Shown here piece by piece: positions 45,455 to 54,884 of a DNA stretch of 64,000 nt (positions are counted from its first letter, which is position 1; every line of letters begins with the position of its first letter). The stretch covers positions 682,001-746,000 of the forward strand of contig NZ_JAHUWZ010000001.1 in assembly GCF_019218755.1 (NCBI RefSeq). Reading direction: 5' to 3'. Below the pieces are notes generated by a model. The model was not told the origin of the DNA. It saw only the letters and a program-made list of their open reading frames with translations, and did no database searches. This DNA comes from Acidovorax sp. sif1233. GTDB taxonomy: Bacteria > Pseudomonadota > Gammaproteobacteria > Burkholderiales > Burkholderiaceae_C. The position numbers and the translations under genes are program-made.

Positions 45455-47967
45455 CCGCCGGGCCAGGCATCCTCTGGGTGGACAGCGACACGCAGCATGC
45501 CGCGGTGGCGCGGCGCCTGATCGCCGCGCACCACCCGGGCTGGCGCGTGGTCAACAGCCCCACGCCGGACACCGCGCGGGCGCCGCTGGCCTCGCAGGCC
45601 TGGGATGCCGTGGTGCTGTGCCTCAAGCCCTCGGTGCAGGATCTGCCCGGCGTGCTGGAGCTGTGCGCCGGGCGCCCCGTGCTCATGTGCATCGACGCCC
45701 ACCAGGAGGCCCTGGCCGCGCGCGCGTTCCGCTGCGGACTGGGCGACTACATGGTGCGCGACGCCGATGGCGTGGCCCACCTGGGCGAGCTGCTGCACCG
45801 GCTGGCCGCGCTGCTGCACAGGACCCAGGGGCAGAGCCAGCCCGTGCGCATGGTGGACGCCCGCATCTGGCAGGATGCGCTGACCCTGCTGCAGGAGCAG
45901 CGCGCCACGCTGCAGGTCACGCTTGCCAGCATGAGCCAGGGCATCTTCAAGACCGCGCCGGATGGGAGCATCACCGTCTACAACCAGCGCGTGCTCGAGC
46001 TGCTGGACCTGCCCGAATCCCTGATGGCCACGCGGCCCACCCTGGCCGACCTGACCCGCATCCAGGCCGAGCGGGGCGACTTTGGCGAAGGCCATCGCCT
46101 CGTGGACCGGCGCGGGCATGCCTACGTGGCGGGGGGCGCGGTCGCCGCCGCCCCGTCGGTCTACTGGCGCACCACGCGCGATGGCCGTACCTTCGAGGTG
46201 CGCACCACCGAGCTGCCCGACGGCGGCCTGGTGCGCACCTTCGCCGATGTGAGCGACTACGTGCGCGTGGAGAACGAGCTGCGCGAGAGCGAGGCACGCT
46301 TTCGCTCGCTGAGCGACCTGTCGTCCGACTGGTACTGGGAGCACGACGCCGAAGGCCGCTTCGTGCAGCTGGCGGGCGATCTCAGCGTCAATGGCATCCC
46401 CCTGTCCAACGTGATGGGCCGCACCCGCTGGGAGATCGGCGCGCTCAACATGACCGAGGCCGACTGGGCGGCGCACCGCGCGGTGCTGCAGGCCCGGCAG
46501 CCGTTTCGCGACCTGGAGCTGCAGCGCCACCGGCCCGATGGCAGCATGCACTGGATCTCGGTCAGCGGGGTGCCCGTGTTCGATGCCCAGGGCGCGCTGT
46601 GGGGCTACCGGGGCGTGGGCCGCGACATCACCGAGCGCAAGGAGGTCGAAAGCCAGATCGAGCGCCTGGCGTTCTACGACATGCTCACCGGCCTGCCCAA
46701 CCGCCGCATGCTGGTGGACCGCCTGCAGCGCGCGATGGCGGTGGTCGCCCGGTCGGGTGCGCAGGGCGCGCTGCTGTTCATCGACCTGGACAACTTCAAG
46801 GACCTCAACGACACCCTGGGCCATGACACGGGCGACCAGCTGCTGCTGCAGGTGGCCCAGCGCCTGAAGGGCTGCGTGCGCGAGGCCGACACCGTGTCGC
46901 GCTTCGGCGGCGATGAGTTCGTGGTGCTGGTGGAGGGCCTGAGCGCCGACGGCCCCCATGCCAGCGCCGAGGCCGCCCTGGTGGCCAGCCACATCGCCAC
47001 CACGCTGGGCAAGCCCTACGCGCTGGGCGAGACCAGCCACCACAGCACGCCCAGCATCGGCATCGCGCTGTTTGGCCAGCAGACCTGCAGCGTGGACGAA
47101 CTGCTCAAGCACGCCGACCTGGCCATGTACCAGGCCAAGGCCGCGGGGCGCAACACCCAGCGCTTCTTCGACCCCGACATGCAGGCCGCCGTCAGCAACC
47201 GCTCGGCGCTGGAAGCCGACCTGCGCCGGGGCCTGCAGGAAAAAGAACTGGTGCTGTATTTCCAGCCCGTGGTGGACGGCAAGGGCCGCCTGCAGGGCGC
47301 GGAGGCCCTGGTGCGCTGGAAGCACCCGCGGCGCGGTCTCGTATCACCGGCCGAGTTCATTCCGCTGGCCGAACAGACGGGGCTGATCCTGCCGCTCGGG
47401 CACTGGGTGCTCGAAGCCGCCTGCGCGCAGCTCGTGGCCTGGTCGCGCAGCTCGCTCACGCGCCAGTTCTTTCTGTCGGTGAACGTGAGCGTGCGGCAGT
47501 TCCGCCAGCCCGATTTCGTCGAGCAGATGCTGGGCATCCTGCACAAGAGCGGCGCCAACCCCGAGCGCCTGAAGCTGGAACTGACCGAAAGCCTGCTGCT
47601 GGCGGATGTGGAGGACGTGATCTCGCGCATGGAATACCTGCGGCGCTACGGCGTGGGGTTCTCGCTCGATGACTTCGGCACGGGCTACTCGTCGCTGAGC
47701 TACCTCAAGCGCCTGCCGCTGGACCAGCTCAAGATCGACCAGGGCTTCGTGCGCGACCTGCAGACCGACCCCAACGACGCGGCCATCGTGCGCACCATCC
47801 TGGCCCTGGCGCACAGCCTGGACCTGGCCGTGGTGGCCGAAGGCGTGGAGACCACGGGGCAGCTGGAGTTCCTGCAGCGCCACGGCTGCCAGGCTTTCCA
47901 GGGCTATCTGTTTGGCCGCCCCATGCCGGCGGAGGTGCTGGAGCGCGCCCTGCGGCCCGCGCTGTGA
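45451..47967 (+). CDS. pseudo-receiver-PAS-GGDEF-EAL protein
   Basis: An 838-residue cytoplasmic c-di-GMP turnover protein. Residues 1-125 look like a response-regulator receiver (ILWVDSD opening, GDYMVRD near the end), but the phospho-acceptor position in AVVLCLKPS holds Cys instead of Asp, so it is probably not phosphorylated. Two PAS modules (about 140-275 and 285-395) follow, then GGDEF (RFGGDEF near residue 483) and EAL (EALVRW near 617), both with intact motifs. The GGDEF-EAL part is strikingly similar to that of the preceding gene (shared ALLFIDLDNFKDLNDTLGHD and ADLAMYQAKAAGRNTQRFF), pointing to tandem duplication with exchange of the sensory part. Overlap ATGA with the upstream gene. 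Confidence 0.9.
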   Translation: MTAGPGILWVDSDTQHAAVARRLIAAHHPGWRVVNSPTPDTARAPLASQAWDAVVLCLKPSVQDLPGVLELCAGRPVLMCIDAHQEALAARAFRCGLGDYMVRDADGVAHLGELLHRLAALLHRTQGQSQPVRMVDARIWQDALTLLQEQRATLQVTLASMSQGIFKTAPDGSITVYNQRVLELLDLPESLMATRPTLADLTRIQAERGDFGEGHRLVDRRGHAYVAGGAVAAAPSVYWRTTRDGRTFEVRTTELPDGGLVRTFADVSDYVRVENELRESEARFRSLSDLSSDWYWEHDAEGRFVQLAGDLSVNGIPLSNVMGRTRWEIGALNMTEADWAAHRAVLQARQPFRDLELQRHRPDGSMHWISVSGVPVFDAQGALWGYRGVGRDITERKEVESQIERLAFYDMLTGLPNRRMLVDRLQRAMAVVARSGAQGALLFIDLDNFKDLNDTLGHDTGDQLLLQVAQRLKGCVREADTVSRFGGDEFVVLVEGLSADGPHASAEAALVASHIATTLGKPYALGETSHHSTPSIGIALFGQQTCSVDELLKHADLAMYQAKAAGRNTQRFFDPDMQAAVSNRSALEADLRRGLQEKELVLYFQPVVDGKGRLQGAEALVRWKHPRRGLVSPAEFIPLAEQTGLILPLGHWVLEAACAQLVAWSRSSLTRQFFLSVNVSVRQFRQPDFVEQMLGILHKSGANPERLKLELTESLLLADVEDVISRMEYLRRYGVGFSLDDFGTGYSSLSYLKRLPLDQLKIDQGFVRDLQTDPNDAAIVRTILALAHSLDLAVVAEGVETTGQLEFLQRHGCQAFQGYLFGRPMPAEVLERALRPAL

Positions 47968-48030
47968 CGGCGCGCTGCCTTCCTCGCGCGGGCCCTGCGC
48001 CATGACAAGCCGCGGCGGGCGTCCGCACGG

Positions 48031-48036
48031 CACAAT
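48031..48036 (+). promoter_or_regulatory. possible -10 element (CACAAT) close to the monooxygenase start
   Basis: CACAAT lies 6 nt before the ATG at 48043, with no ribosome-binding site between them. If used, the mRNA would be leaderless. No well-spaced -35 was found. Confidence 0.25.
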
Positions 48037-48042
48037 CGGTGC

Positions 48043-49257
48043 ATGAAGAAGCAGGTACTGGTCGCCGGTGGCGGCATTGGGGGGCTGGCAGCGGCGCTGG
48101 GCGCATCGCGGGCGGGCTGGGACGTGCGGCTGTACGAGCGCGCCGCAGCCTTCAGCGAGGTGGGCGCGGGGGTGCAGATCGGGCCCAACGTGGTGCGCCG
48201 CCTGCAGGCCTGGGGCCTGCAGCAGCCGCTGCAGGCCGTGGCGGCGTTTCCGAGCCGGCTGCAGGTGCGCAATGCCGTCAGCGGCCGCGAACTGGCCGTG
48301 CTGCCGCTGGGCCCGACAGCGGTGCAGCGCTACGGCGCCGCCTACGCCACCATCCACCGCGCCGACCTGCATGGCCTGCTGCTGGCGGCGCTGACCAAAT
48401 ACACCGACACGCAGCTGCACCTCGCGCACGCGATCGAGGGCTTTGCCGATGGCGATGGCGTCGTCACCGTGCGCACGAGCCGGGGCAAGGAGGTGGAAGG
48501 CGATGCGCTCATCGGCGCCGACGGGCTGTGGAGCCGCACCCGCACGCAGCTGCTGGGCGCGGTGGCGCCGCGCGTGACGGGGCACCTGGCCTACCGCGCC
48601 CTGGTGCCGCAGCACGCGCTGCCCGGCGCGCTGCGCACCGCGCAGGTCACGGCCTGGCTGGGCCCGCGCCTGCATGCGGTGCAGTACCCCGTGCGCCGGG
48701 GCGAACTGCAGAACATCGTCGTCATTGTGCAGGGCCCCGCGCCGCAAGACCTGGAGAACTGGGACCATGCCGCCAACGCCACGGGGCTGGAACACGCCCT
48801 GCAGGGCACCTGCACCGCGCTGCAGGACGTGGTGCGCAGCGTGAGCGACCAGGGCGGCGCGGGCGGCTGGCGCCTGTGGCCGCTGTGCGACCGGCCGCCT
48901 GTGCGTGGCGCGGGCGACATGGCGCAGGGCCTGGTCGCCCTGCTGGGCGATGCCGCCCACCCCATGCGCCCTTACCTGGCCCAGGGCGCGGGCATGGCCA
49001 TCGAGGACGCGGCGGAGCTGCAGCGCGCGCTGGCCATGCACGACCTGGAGGTGCCGCTGCGCCTGACCCGGTATGCCCTCAACCGCTGGCAGCGCAATGC
49101 GCGCGTGCAGGCCCGCTCCACGCGCAACGGGCGCATCTTCCACGCCATGGGCCCCGTGCGCTGGGGGCGGGATCTCTCATTGCGCCTGCTGGGCGAACGG
49201 CTGCTGGACGTGCCCTGGCTGTACCGGGGCGATGGCTCCATTGCCAGTTCGCTGTGA
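48043..49257 (+). CDS. FAD-dependent monooxygenase, salicylate hydroxylase-like
   Basis: A 404-residue class A flavoprotein monooxygenase. The FAD-binding GGGIGGLAAALGASRAGWD lies at residues 9-27, the DG motif as GADGLWSRTR near residue 156 and the GD motif as GDAAHPMRPYLAQGAGMAIED near 304 (given in part). Length fits the salicylate / 6-hydroxynicotinate hydroxylase group that hydroxylates aromatic acids with NAD(P)H. No aromatic degradation genes are adjacent, so the substrate stays open. It has no ribosome-binding site and a -10-like box very close to the start. Confidence 0.87.
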   Translation: MKKQVLVAGGGIGGLAAALGASRAGWDVRLYERAAAFSEVGAGVQIGPNVVRRLQAWGLQQPLQAVAAFPSRLQVRNAVSGRELAVLPLGPTAVQRYGAAYATIHRADLHGLLLAALTKYTDTQLHLAHAIEGFADGDGVVTVRTSRGKEVEGDALIGADGLWSRTRTQLLGAVAPRVTGHLAYRALVPQHALPGALRTAQVTAWLGPRLHAVQYPVRRGELQNIVVIVQGPAPQDLENWDHAANATGLEHALQGTCTALQDVVRSVSDQGGAGGWRLWPLCDRPPVRGAGDMAQGLVALLGDAAHPMRPYLAQGAGMAIEDAAELQRALAMHDLEVPLRLTRYALNRWQRNARVQARSTRNGRIFHAMGPVRWGRDLSLRLLGERLLDVPWLYRGDGSIASSL

Positions 49258-49334
49258 TGCCCTTGCGCGATAGCTGGCCGCGCTGGATGGCGGGGCCCTC
49301 GCACCAATGAACTTTGCGCGGCATGCCTGCTCTA

Positions 49335-49352
49335 TCCATGGGAGGGCATGGA
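49335..49352. promoter_or_regulatory. inverted repeat upstream of the prkA operon
   Basis: TCCATG and CATGGA arms flank GGAGGG, about 140 bp before the prkA start. Possible regulator site; no regulator identified. Confidence 0.3.
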
Positions 49353-49449
49353 TGTAAAAAGCACCGCATGCGCACACAAACACCCTGTTCAAGGGCGAAC
49401 CATGGTGCTACAAAGAGATGAGCCAGTAGCGATTCCCACTGCAACACCG

Positions 49450-49464
49450 TGGCACTTCCCGGGC
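49450..49464 (+). promoter_or_regulatory. possible sigma-54 (-24/-12) promoter of the prkA operon
   Basis: TGGCAC-N5-GGGC preserves the essential GG-N10-GC spacing, though the -12 half is imperfect. The implied start site (about 49475) leaves a short leader holding the CAGGAGG ribosome-binding site at 49483-49489. Orthologous yeaGH in E. coli is transcribed with sigma-54 on nitrogen starvation. Confidence 0.4.
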
Positions 49465-49493
49465 CCGCCAGGGGTGCCGCCACAGGAGGTCGT

Positions 49494-51416
49494 ATGGATG
49501 CCATCAGCAGTTTCGCCGCGCGCTACGCCCGCAGCCGCGAAGAGGAAATGTCGATCGACGAGTACCTCGCCGAGTGCAAGCGCGATCCCATGGCCTATGC
49601 CACGGCGGCCCAGCGCATGCTGGCCGCCATCGGCGAGCCCGAGATGGTGGACACGCGCAACGACCCGCGCCTGTCGCGCATCTTCGCCAACAAGGTGATC
49701 AAGCGCTACCCCACGTTCGCCGAGTTCTACGGCATGGAGGATGCCATCGAGCAGGTGGTGAGCTTCTTTCGCCATGCCGCGCAGGGGCTGGAGGAGCGCA
49801 AGCAGATCCTCTACCTGCTGGGGCCGGTGGGCGGGGGCAAGAGTTCCATCGCCGAGCGGCTCAAGTACCTGATGCAGAAGGTGCCGTTCTATGCGATCAA
49901 GGGCTCGCCGGTGAACGAGTCGCCGCTCGGGCTGTTCGACGCGATGGAGGACGGCCCGGTGCTGGAGGAGCAGTTCGGCATTCACCGGCGCTACCTGCAG
50001 CGCGTGCTGTCGCCCTGGGCGGTCAAGCGGCTCGACGAGTTCGGCGGCGACATCCGCCAGTTCCGCGTGGTCAAGCGCTACCCCAGCATCTTGAAGCAGG
50101 TGGGCATTGCCAAGACCGAGCCGGGCGACGAGAACAACCAGGACATCTCCAGCCTGGTGGGCAAGGTGGACATCCGCAAGCTCGAGACCTTTGCCCAGGA
50201 CGACACCGACGCCTACAGCTACAGCGGCGGCCTGTGCCTGGCCAACCAGGGGCTGCTGGAATTCGTGGAGATGTTCAAGGCGCCCATCAAGGTGCTGCAC
50301 CCGCTGCTCACCGCCACGCAGGAGGGCAACTACAAGGGCACGGAGGGCTTCGGCGCGATCCCGTTCGACGGCGTGGTGCTGGCCCACAGCAACGAGAGCG
50401 AGTGGAAGGCCTTTCGCAACAACAAGAACAACGAGGCCTTCCTGGACCGCATCTACATCGTCAAGGTGCCGTACTGCCTGCGCGTGAGCGAGGAGATACG
50501 GATCTACGAGAAGCTGATCCGCGAATCGTCACTGGGCAACGCCGTGTGCGCGCCGGGCACGCTCAAGATGATGTCGCAGTTCGCCATCTTGACGCGCCTG
50601 AAGGAGCCCGAGAACTCCAGCATCTTCAGCAAGATGCAGGTGTATGACGGCGAGAGCCTGAAGGACACCGACCCGCGCGCCAAGAGCTACCAGGAGTACC
50701 GCGACTACGCCGGCGTGGACGAGGGCATGACCGGCATCTCCACGCGCTTCGCGTTCAAGATCCTGTCCAAGGTGTTCAACTTCGACAGCGCCGAGCTGGC
50801 GGCCAACCCGGTGCACCTCATGTATGTGCTGGAGCAGCAGATCGAGCGCGAGCAGTTCCCCTCCGAGCTGGAAACCAAGTACACCAGCTACATCAAGGAG
50901 TTCCTGTCACCGCGCTATGCCGAGTTCATCGGCAAGGAGATACAGACGGCCTACCTGGAGAGCTACAGCGAGTACGGGCAGAACATCTTCGACCGCTACG
51001 TCACCTACGCCGACTACTGGATCCAGGACAACGAGTACCGCGACACCGACACCGGCGAGGTGTTCGACCGCAGTGCGCTCAACGCCGAACTCGAGAAGAT
51101 CGAGAAGCCCGCTGGCATTGCCAACCCCAAGGATTTCCGCAACGAGATCGTCAACTTCGTGCTGCGCGCGCGCGCCAACAACCAGGGCAACAACCCGAGC
51201 TGGACCAGCTACGAGAAACTGCGCCTGGTGATCGAGAAGAAGATGTTCTCCAACACCGAGGAGCTGCTGCCCGTCATCAGCTTCAACGCGAAGGCCAGTG
51301 CCGAGGAGGCGCGCAAGCACGAGGATTTTGTCACCCGCATGGTGGACAAGGGCTACACCCCCAAGCAGGTGCGTTTGTTGTGCGAGTGGTACCTGCGCGT
51401 TCGAAAAAGCAGTTGA
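49494..51416 (+). CDS. prkA: PrkA/YeaG family AAA serine protein kinase
   Basis: A 640-residue protein kinase of the PrkA family. An AAA-type domain with a P-loop LLGPVGGGKSS near residue 107 is followed by the PrkA C-terminal kinase-like domain. In E. coli YeaG acts in the response to nutrient, especially nitrogen, starvation together with YeaH. ATG 49494 (MDAISSFAARY) has a perfect CAGGAGG 4 nt upstream, fixing the start; a longer reading from 49449 was rejected. It is first of a three-gene operon with yeaH- and spoVR-type genes, the classic conserved arrangement. Confidence 0.94.
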   Translation: MDAISSFAARYARSREEEMSIDEYLAECKRDPMAYATAAQRMLAAIGEPEMVDTRNDPRLSRIFANKVIKRYPTFAEFYGMEDAIEQVVSFFRHAAQGLEERKQILYLLGPVGGGKSSIAERLKYLMQKVPFYAIKGSPVNESPLGLFDAMEDGPVLEEQFGIHRRYLQRVLSPWAVKRLDEFGGDIRQFRVVKRYPSILKQVGIAKTEPGDENNQDISSLVGKVDIRKLETFAQDDTDAYSYSGGLCLANQGLLEFVEMFKAPIKVLHPLLTATQEGNYKGTEGFGAIPFDGVVLAHSNESEWKAFRNNKNNEAFLDRIYIVKVPYCLRVSEEIRIYEKLIRESSLGNAVCAPGTLKMMSQFAILTRLKEPENSSIFSKMQVYDGESLKDTDPRAKSYQEYRDYAGVDEGMTGISTRFAFKILSKVFNFDSAELAANPVHLMYVLEQQIEREQFPSELETKYTSYIKEFLSPRYAEFIGKEIQTAYLESYSEYGQNIFDRYVTYADYWIQDNEYRDTDTGEVFDRSALNAELEKIEKPAGIANPKDFRNEIVNFVLRARANNQGNNPSWTSYEKLRLVIEKKMFSNTEELLPVISFNAKASAEEARKHEDFVTRMVDKGYTPKQVRLLCEWYLRVRKSS

Positions 51417-51472
51417 TCGGGGTTGCCAGCGCGTCCCGCCGGGGCGCCTGTCCATGCATGGGAGCTAAGCAG

Positions 51473-52738
51473 ATGGCATTGCAAATCATCGACCGCAGGC
51501 TCGCAGGCAAGAACAAGTCGGTCGGGAACCGCGAGCGCTTTGTCCGCCGCTTCAAGGAGCAGATCGCGGACAGCGTGCGCCGCGCTGTGTCCAGGCGCAG
51601 CATCCGCGACATCGAGCAGGCCGAGAGCGTCACCATCCCGCGCAAGGACATTGGCGAGCCCGTGTTCCACCATGGCCAGGGCGGCATCCACGACATGGTG
51701 CACCCCGGCAATGCGGAGCATGTGCGCGGCGACCGCATCGCGCGGCCCAAGGGGGGCACCGGCAGCGGCTCGCAGGCCAGCGACAGCGGGGAGGGAGAGG
51801 ACGACTTCACCTTCACGCTGACCAAGGAAGAGTTCATGCAGCTCTTCTTCGAAGACCTCGCGCTGCCGCGCCTGCTGCGCACGCACATCGGCGAGAACCC
51901 GAAATGGAAGTCGCGCCGCGCTGGCTACAGCCAGGACGGCATTCCCAACAACCTGGCGGTGCTGCGCACCATGCGCGGGGCGCTGGGGCGGCGCATCGCG
52001 CTGGGCAAGGCGCCACACCGCGAGCTTGTGGCGCTGCAGGCGCAGCTCGACGCGCTGCTGGCGCAGGATGACGGCACCAGCGAGGCGGTGGCCGAGCTGC
52101 AGCGCCGCATCGACACGCTCCGGCAGCGCATCGACCGGATTCCGTACCTCGACCCCATCGACCTGCGTTTTCGGGCCAGGGTGCAGGTGCCGGTGCCCAA
52201 CAGCCAGGCGGTGATGTTCTGCCTGATGGACGTCTCGGGCTCCATGGACGAGGCCCGCAAGGACCTGGCCAAGCGCTTCTTCATCCTGCTGTACCTGTTC
52301 CTCACGCGGCACTACGAGACGATCGACATCGTCTTCATCCGCCACCACACCCAGGCCACCGAGGTGAGCGAGGAGCAGTTCTTCCACTCCACCGAGAGTG
52401 GTGGCACGGTGGTCAGCAGCGCGCTGGTGCTGCTCGACCAGATCATCCGCGCGCGCTACCCCGCTGGGGACTGGAACATCTACGCCGCCCAGGTCAGCGA
52501 TGGCGACAACTTCACCAACGACAGCGGCAATTGCCGCAGCCTGCTGGTGGAGCGGATCCTCCCGCTGGTGCGCTACTTTGCCTATGTGCAGGTGGCCCAG
52601 GAAGAGCAGAACCTGTGGGACGAATACAGCCAGTTGCTGGCGCTCCATCCCCACTTCGCCATGCGCAAGGTCTCCGAGCCGGGCGACATCTATCCCGTGT
52701 TCCGCGACCTCTTCAAGAGCGAGGGGGTGCAGGTATGA
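51473..52738 (+). CDS. YeaH/YhbH family protein (DUF444, vWA-like)
   Basis: A 421-residue partner of PrkA. The N-terminal half is basic and Gly/Ser-rich with IIDRRLAGKNKSVGNRERF at residues 4-22, the usual family start. The C-terminal half is a von Willebrand A-like domain with a MIDAS-type DVSGSM near residue 250, suggesting metal-dependent protein binding. It lies 56 bp after prkA and overlaps the SpoVR gene by 4 bp (ATGA). Its molecular role is unknown; in E. coli YeaG and YeaH act together in survival of starvation. Confidence 0.92.
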   Translation: MALQIIDRRLAGKNKSVGNRERFVRRFKEQIADSVRRAVSRRSIRDIEQAESVTIPRKDIGEPVFHHGQGGIHDMVHPGNAEHVRGDRIARPKGGTGSGSQASDSGEGEDDFTFTLTKEEFMQLFFEDLALPRLLRTHIGENPKWKSRRAGYSQDGIPNNLAVLRTMRGALGRRIALGKAPHRELVALQAQLDALLAQDDGTSEAVAELQRRIDTLRQRIDRIPYLDPIDLRFRARVQVPVPNSQAVMFCLMDVSGSMDEARKDLAKRFFILLYLFLTRHYETIDIVFIRHHTQATEVSEEQFFHSTESGGTVVSSALVLLDQIIRARYPAGDWNIYAAQVSDGDNFTNDSGNCRSLLVERILPLVRYFAYVQVAQEEQNLWDEYSQLLALHPHFAMRKVSEPGDIYPVFRDLFKSEGVQV

Positions 52739-54363
52739 ACATGACCCAATACCCGGTGCTGGAGCGCCGCATCCGCGACAACCCCTGGAAGACGGCCCTC
52801 GTTGGCGAGCGCCGCCACCGCACCGTGCCCGAGCAGCTCCTGCCCGCCGGGGCGCGGCCCGCCCAGCCGCTGCCCGACCCGGGCGACTGGACGTTCGAGC
52901 TGATCGAGCGCTACCACGGCGCGATCGCCGCCACCGCCGAGCGCTTCGGCCTGGACACCTATCCCAACCAGCTGGAGGTCATCACCGCCGAGCAGATGAT
53001 GGACGCCTACTCCAGCGTGGGCATGCCGGTGAACTACCGCCACTGGAGCTACGGCAAGGAGTTCCTGGCCACCGAGCGGCGCTACCGGCGCGGCCACATG
53101 GGGCTGGCCTACGAGATCGTCATCAACGCCAACCCCTGCATCAGCTACCTGATGGAGGAGAACACCACCGCCATGCAGGCGCTGGTGATCGCGCATGCGG
53201 CCTACGGGCACAACAGCTTCTTCAAGGGCAACTACCTGTTTCGCATGTGGACGGACGCCTCCTCCATCATCGACTACCTGGTGTATGCCAAGGACTACGT
53301 GGCCCAGTGCGAGGAGCGCTACGGCTTCGACGAGGTGGAGCGGCTTCTGGATTCGTGCCACGCGCTGGCCAACTTTGGCGTGGACCGCTACCGCCGTCCC
53401 TCCAAGAAGAACTTGGCACGCGAGCGCCTGGAGCGCGAGCAGCGCGAGGCCTACGCGCAGCAGCAGGTCAACGAGCTGTGGCGCACCCTGCCCACGCGGC
53501 CCGGCAAGGACGGCGCGGCGCAGGAGCACAACCGCTTTCCGAAGGAGCCGCAGGAGAACATCCTGTACTTCATCGAGAAGAACGCGCCGCTGCTGGAGCC
53601 CTGGCAGCGCGAGATCGTGCGCATCGTGCGCAAGATCGCGCAGTATTTCTACCCCCAGCGGCAGAGCCAGGTCATGAACGAGGGCTGGGCCACTTTCTGG
53701 CACTACACCCTGCTCACCACCTTGTACGACGAGGGCTACCTGAGCGACGGGGTGATGATCGAATGGCTGGGCTCGCACACCAACGTGATCTTTCAGCCCC
53801 CCGTGGGGCACCGCGCCTACAGCGGCATCAACCCCTACGCGCTGGGTTTTTCCATGTACCGCGACATCCAGCGCATCTGCCAGAACCCCACGGCCGAAGA
53901 CCGGCGCTGGTTTCCCGACATCGCGGGCTCCCCGTGGCTGCCCACGCTCGACCATGCCATGCGCAACTTCAAGGACGAGAGCTTCATCGGCCAGTACCTG
54001 AGCCCGCACCTGATGCGCGAGATGCGGCTGTTCGCCCTGCACGACGATGCCAACGAGCGCGAGCTGGTGGTCAGCGAGATCCATGACGAGAACGGCTACC
54101 GCGGCCTGCGCCAGATGCTCTCGCAGCAATACGACCTGGGCACGCGCGAGCCCAACATCCAGGTGTGGAACGTGAACCTGCGCGGTGACCGCAGCCTGAC
54201 CCTGCGCCATACCCAGTACCAGGGCCGCCCGCTGGGTGACGACACGCAGGAGGTGCTCAGGCACGTGGCGCGCCTGTGGGGTTTTGGCGTGCAGATCGAG
54301 AGCGTGGACGCCTACGGCAACCACCCGGTGCTGCTGCACACGGTGCCTGGGTCCATCGCGTGA
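52735..54363 (+). CDS. SpoVR/YcgB family protein
   Basis: A 542-residue SpoVR-like protein, third gene of the prkA-yeaH-spoVR operon. Recognisable family blocks include DWTFELIERYH near residue 43, ISYLMEENTTAMQALVIAHA near 137, GHNSFFKGNYLFR near 157 and NEGWATFWHYTLL near 313. The last two are His-rich segments that could bind metal. Named after a Bacillus sporulation gene, but in non-spore-formers such as this organism it belongs to the starvation regulon (YcgB in E. coli). Its biochemical function is unknown. Start ATG overlaps the yeaH stop. Confidence 0.93.
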   Translation: MNMTQYPVLERRIRDNPWKTALVGERRHRTVPEQLLPAGARPAQPLPDPGDWTFELIERYHGAIAATAERFGLDTYPNQLEVITAEQMMDAYSSVGMPVNYRHWSYGKEFLATERRYRRGHMGLAYEIVINANPCISYLMEENTTAMQALVIAHAAYGHNSFFKGNYLFRMWTDASSIIDYLVYAKDYVAQCEERYGFDEVERLLDSCHALANFGVDRYRRPSKKNLARERLEREQREAYAQQQVNELWRTLPTRPGKDGAAQEHNRFPKEPQENILYFIEKNAPLLEPWQREIVRIVRKIAQYFYPQRQSQVMNEGWATFWHYTLLTTLYDEGYLSDGVMIEWLGSHTNVIFQPPVGHRAYSGINPYALGFSMYRDIQRICQNPTAEDRRWFPDIAGSPWLPTLDHAMRNFKDESFIGQYLSPHLMREMRLFALHDDANERELVVSEIHDENGYRGLRQMLSQQYDLGTREPNIQVWNVNLRGDRSLTLRHTQYQGRPLGDDTQEVLRHVARLWGFGVQIESVDAYGNHPVLLHTVPGSIA

Positions 54364-54437
54364 GTGCGTTCCAGCCGCCGCTGCGGTGGCTGGAACGGCC
54401 CTGCCGTGCCGGTGGCGCCACTGCAATCACTGCCTTG

Positions 54438-54497
54438 GTGCTATCAATTCAATAGCTTGCAGCGCTTTATGGATAAGCGCAAGAACCTCTTTTTGCT
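54438..54497 (+). repeat. dispersed palindromic repeat, copy 9
   Basis: GTGCTATCAATTCAATAGC, TTGCAGCGCTTTATGGATAAGCGCAAG, AACCTCTTTTTGC. It lies between the convergent spoVR and merR genes. Confidence 0.8.
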
Positions 54498-54521
54498 GAA
54501 AGTTCTGAAGCGGAGCGGGCC

Positions 54522-54884
54522 TCAGCCAGCCTGCGCCGCGCGCAGCGGGCAGTCGGTGGCCACGCGTTCGGCCAGCGTCTGGCGCAACGCCTGCAGCGCG
54601 GCGATGCGCGTGTCGATCTCCTGCAGTTTGGTGGCCAGCACCTGCGCCAGCGCGGGCGCGGGGTCGGGCGCGTCCCAGATGCCGGGCAGCCGGTCGCCAA
54701 TCTCCGCCAGCGTGAAGCCCAGCTGCTGCGCCATGCGGATGTACTGCACCAGCATCACCGCTTCGGGTGGGTAGTCGCGGTAGCCGTTGGCCAGCCTGCG
54801 CGAGCGGATCAGCCCTTGCTGCTCATAAAAGCGCAGCGCCTCGCGGCTCAGTCCCGAGGCGGCGGCGAGCTCACCGATCCGCAT
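54522..54884 (-). CDS. MerR-family transcriptional regulator
   Basis: A 120-residue MerR-type regulator. The winged helix MRIGELAAASGLSREALRFY starts at residue 1, followed by the usual GLIRSRRLANGYRDYP wing and a C-terminal dimerisation coiled coil. It has one Cys (ATDCPLRAA near residue 111), so it lacks the metal-binding Cys pair of heavy-metal sensors and probably senses something else. The start overlaps the 3' end of the carbamoyltransferase-like gene by 14 bp; the two are likely co-transcribed. Confidence 0.9.
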   Translation of the reverse strand: MRIGELAAASGLSREALRFYEQQGLIRSRRLANGYRDYPPEAVMLVQYIRMAQQLGFTLAEIGDRLPGIWDAPDPAPALAQVLATKLQEIDTRIAALQALRQTLAERVATDCPLRAAQAG

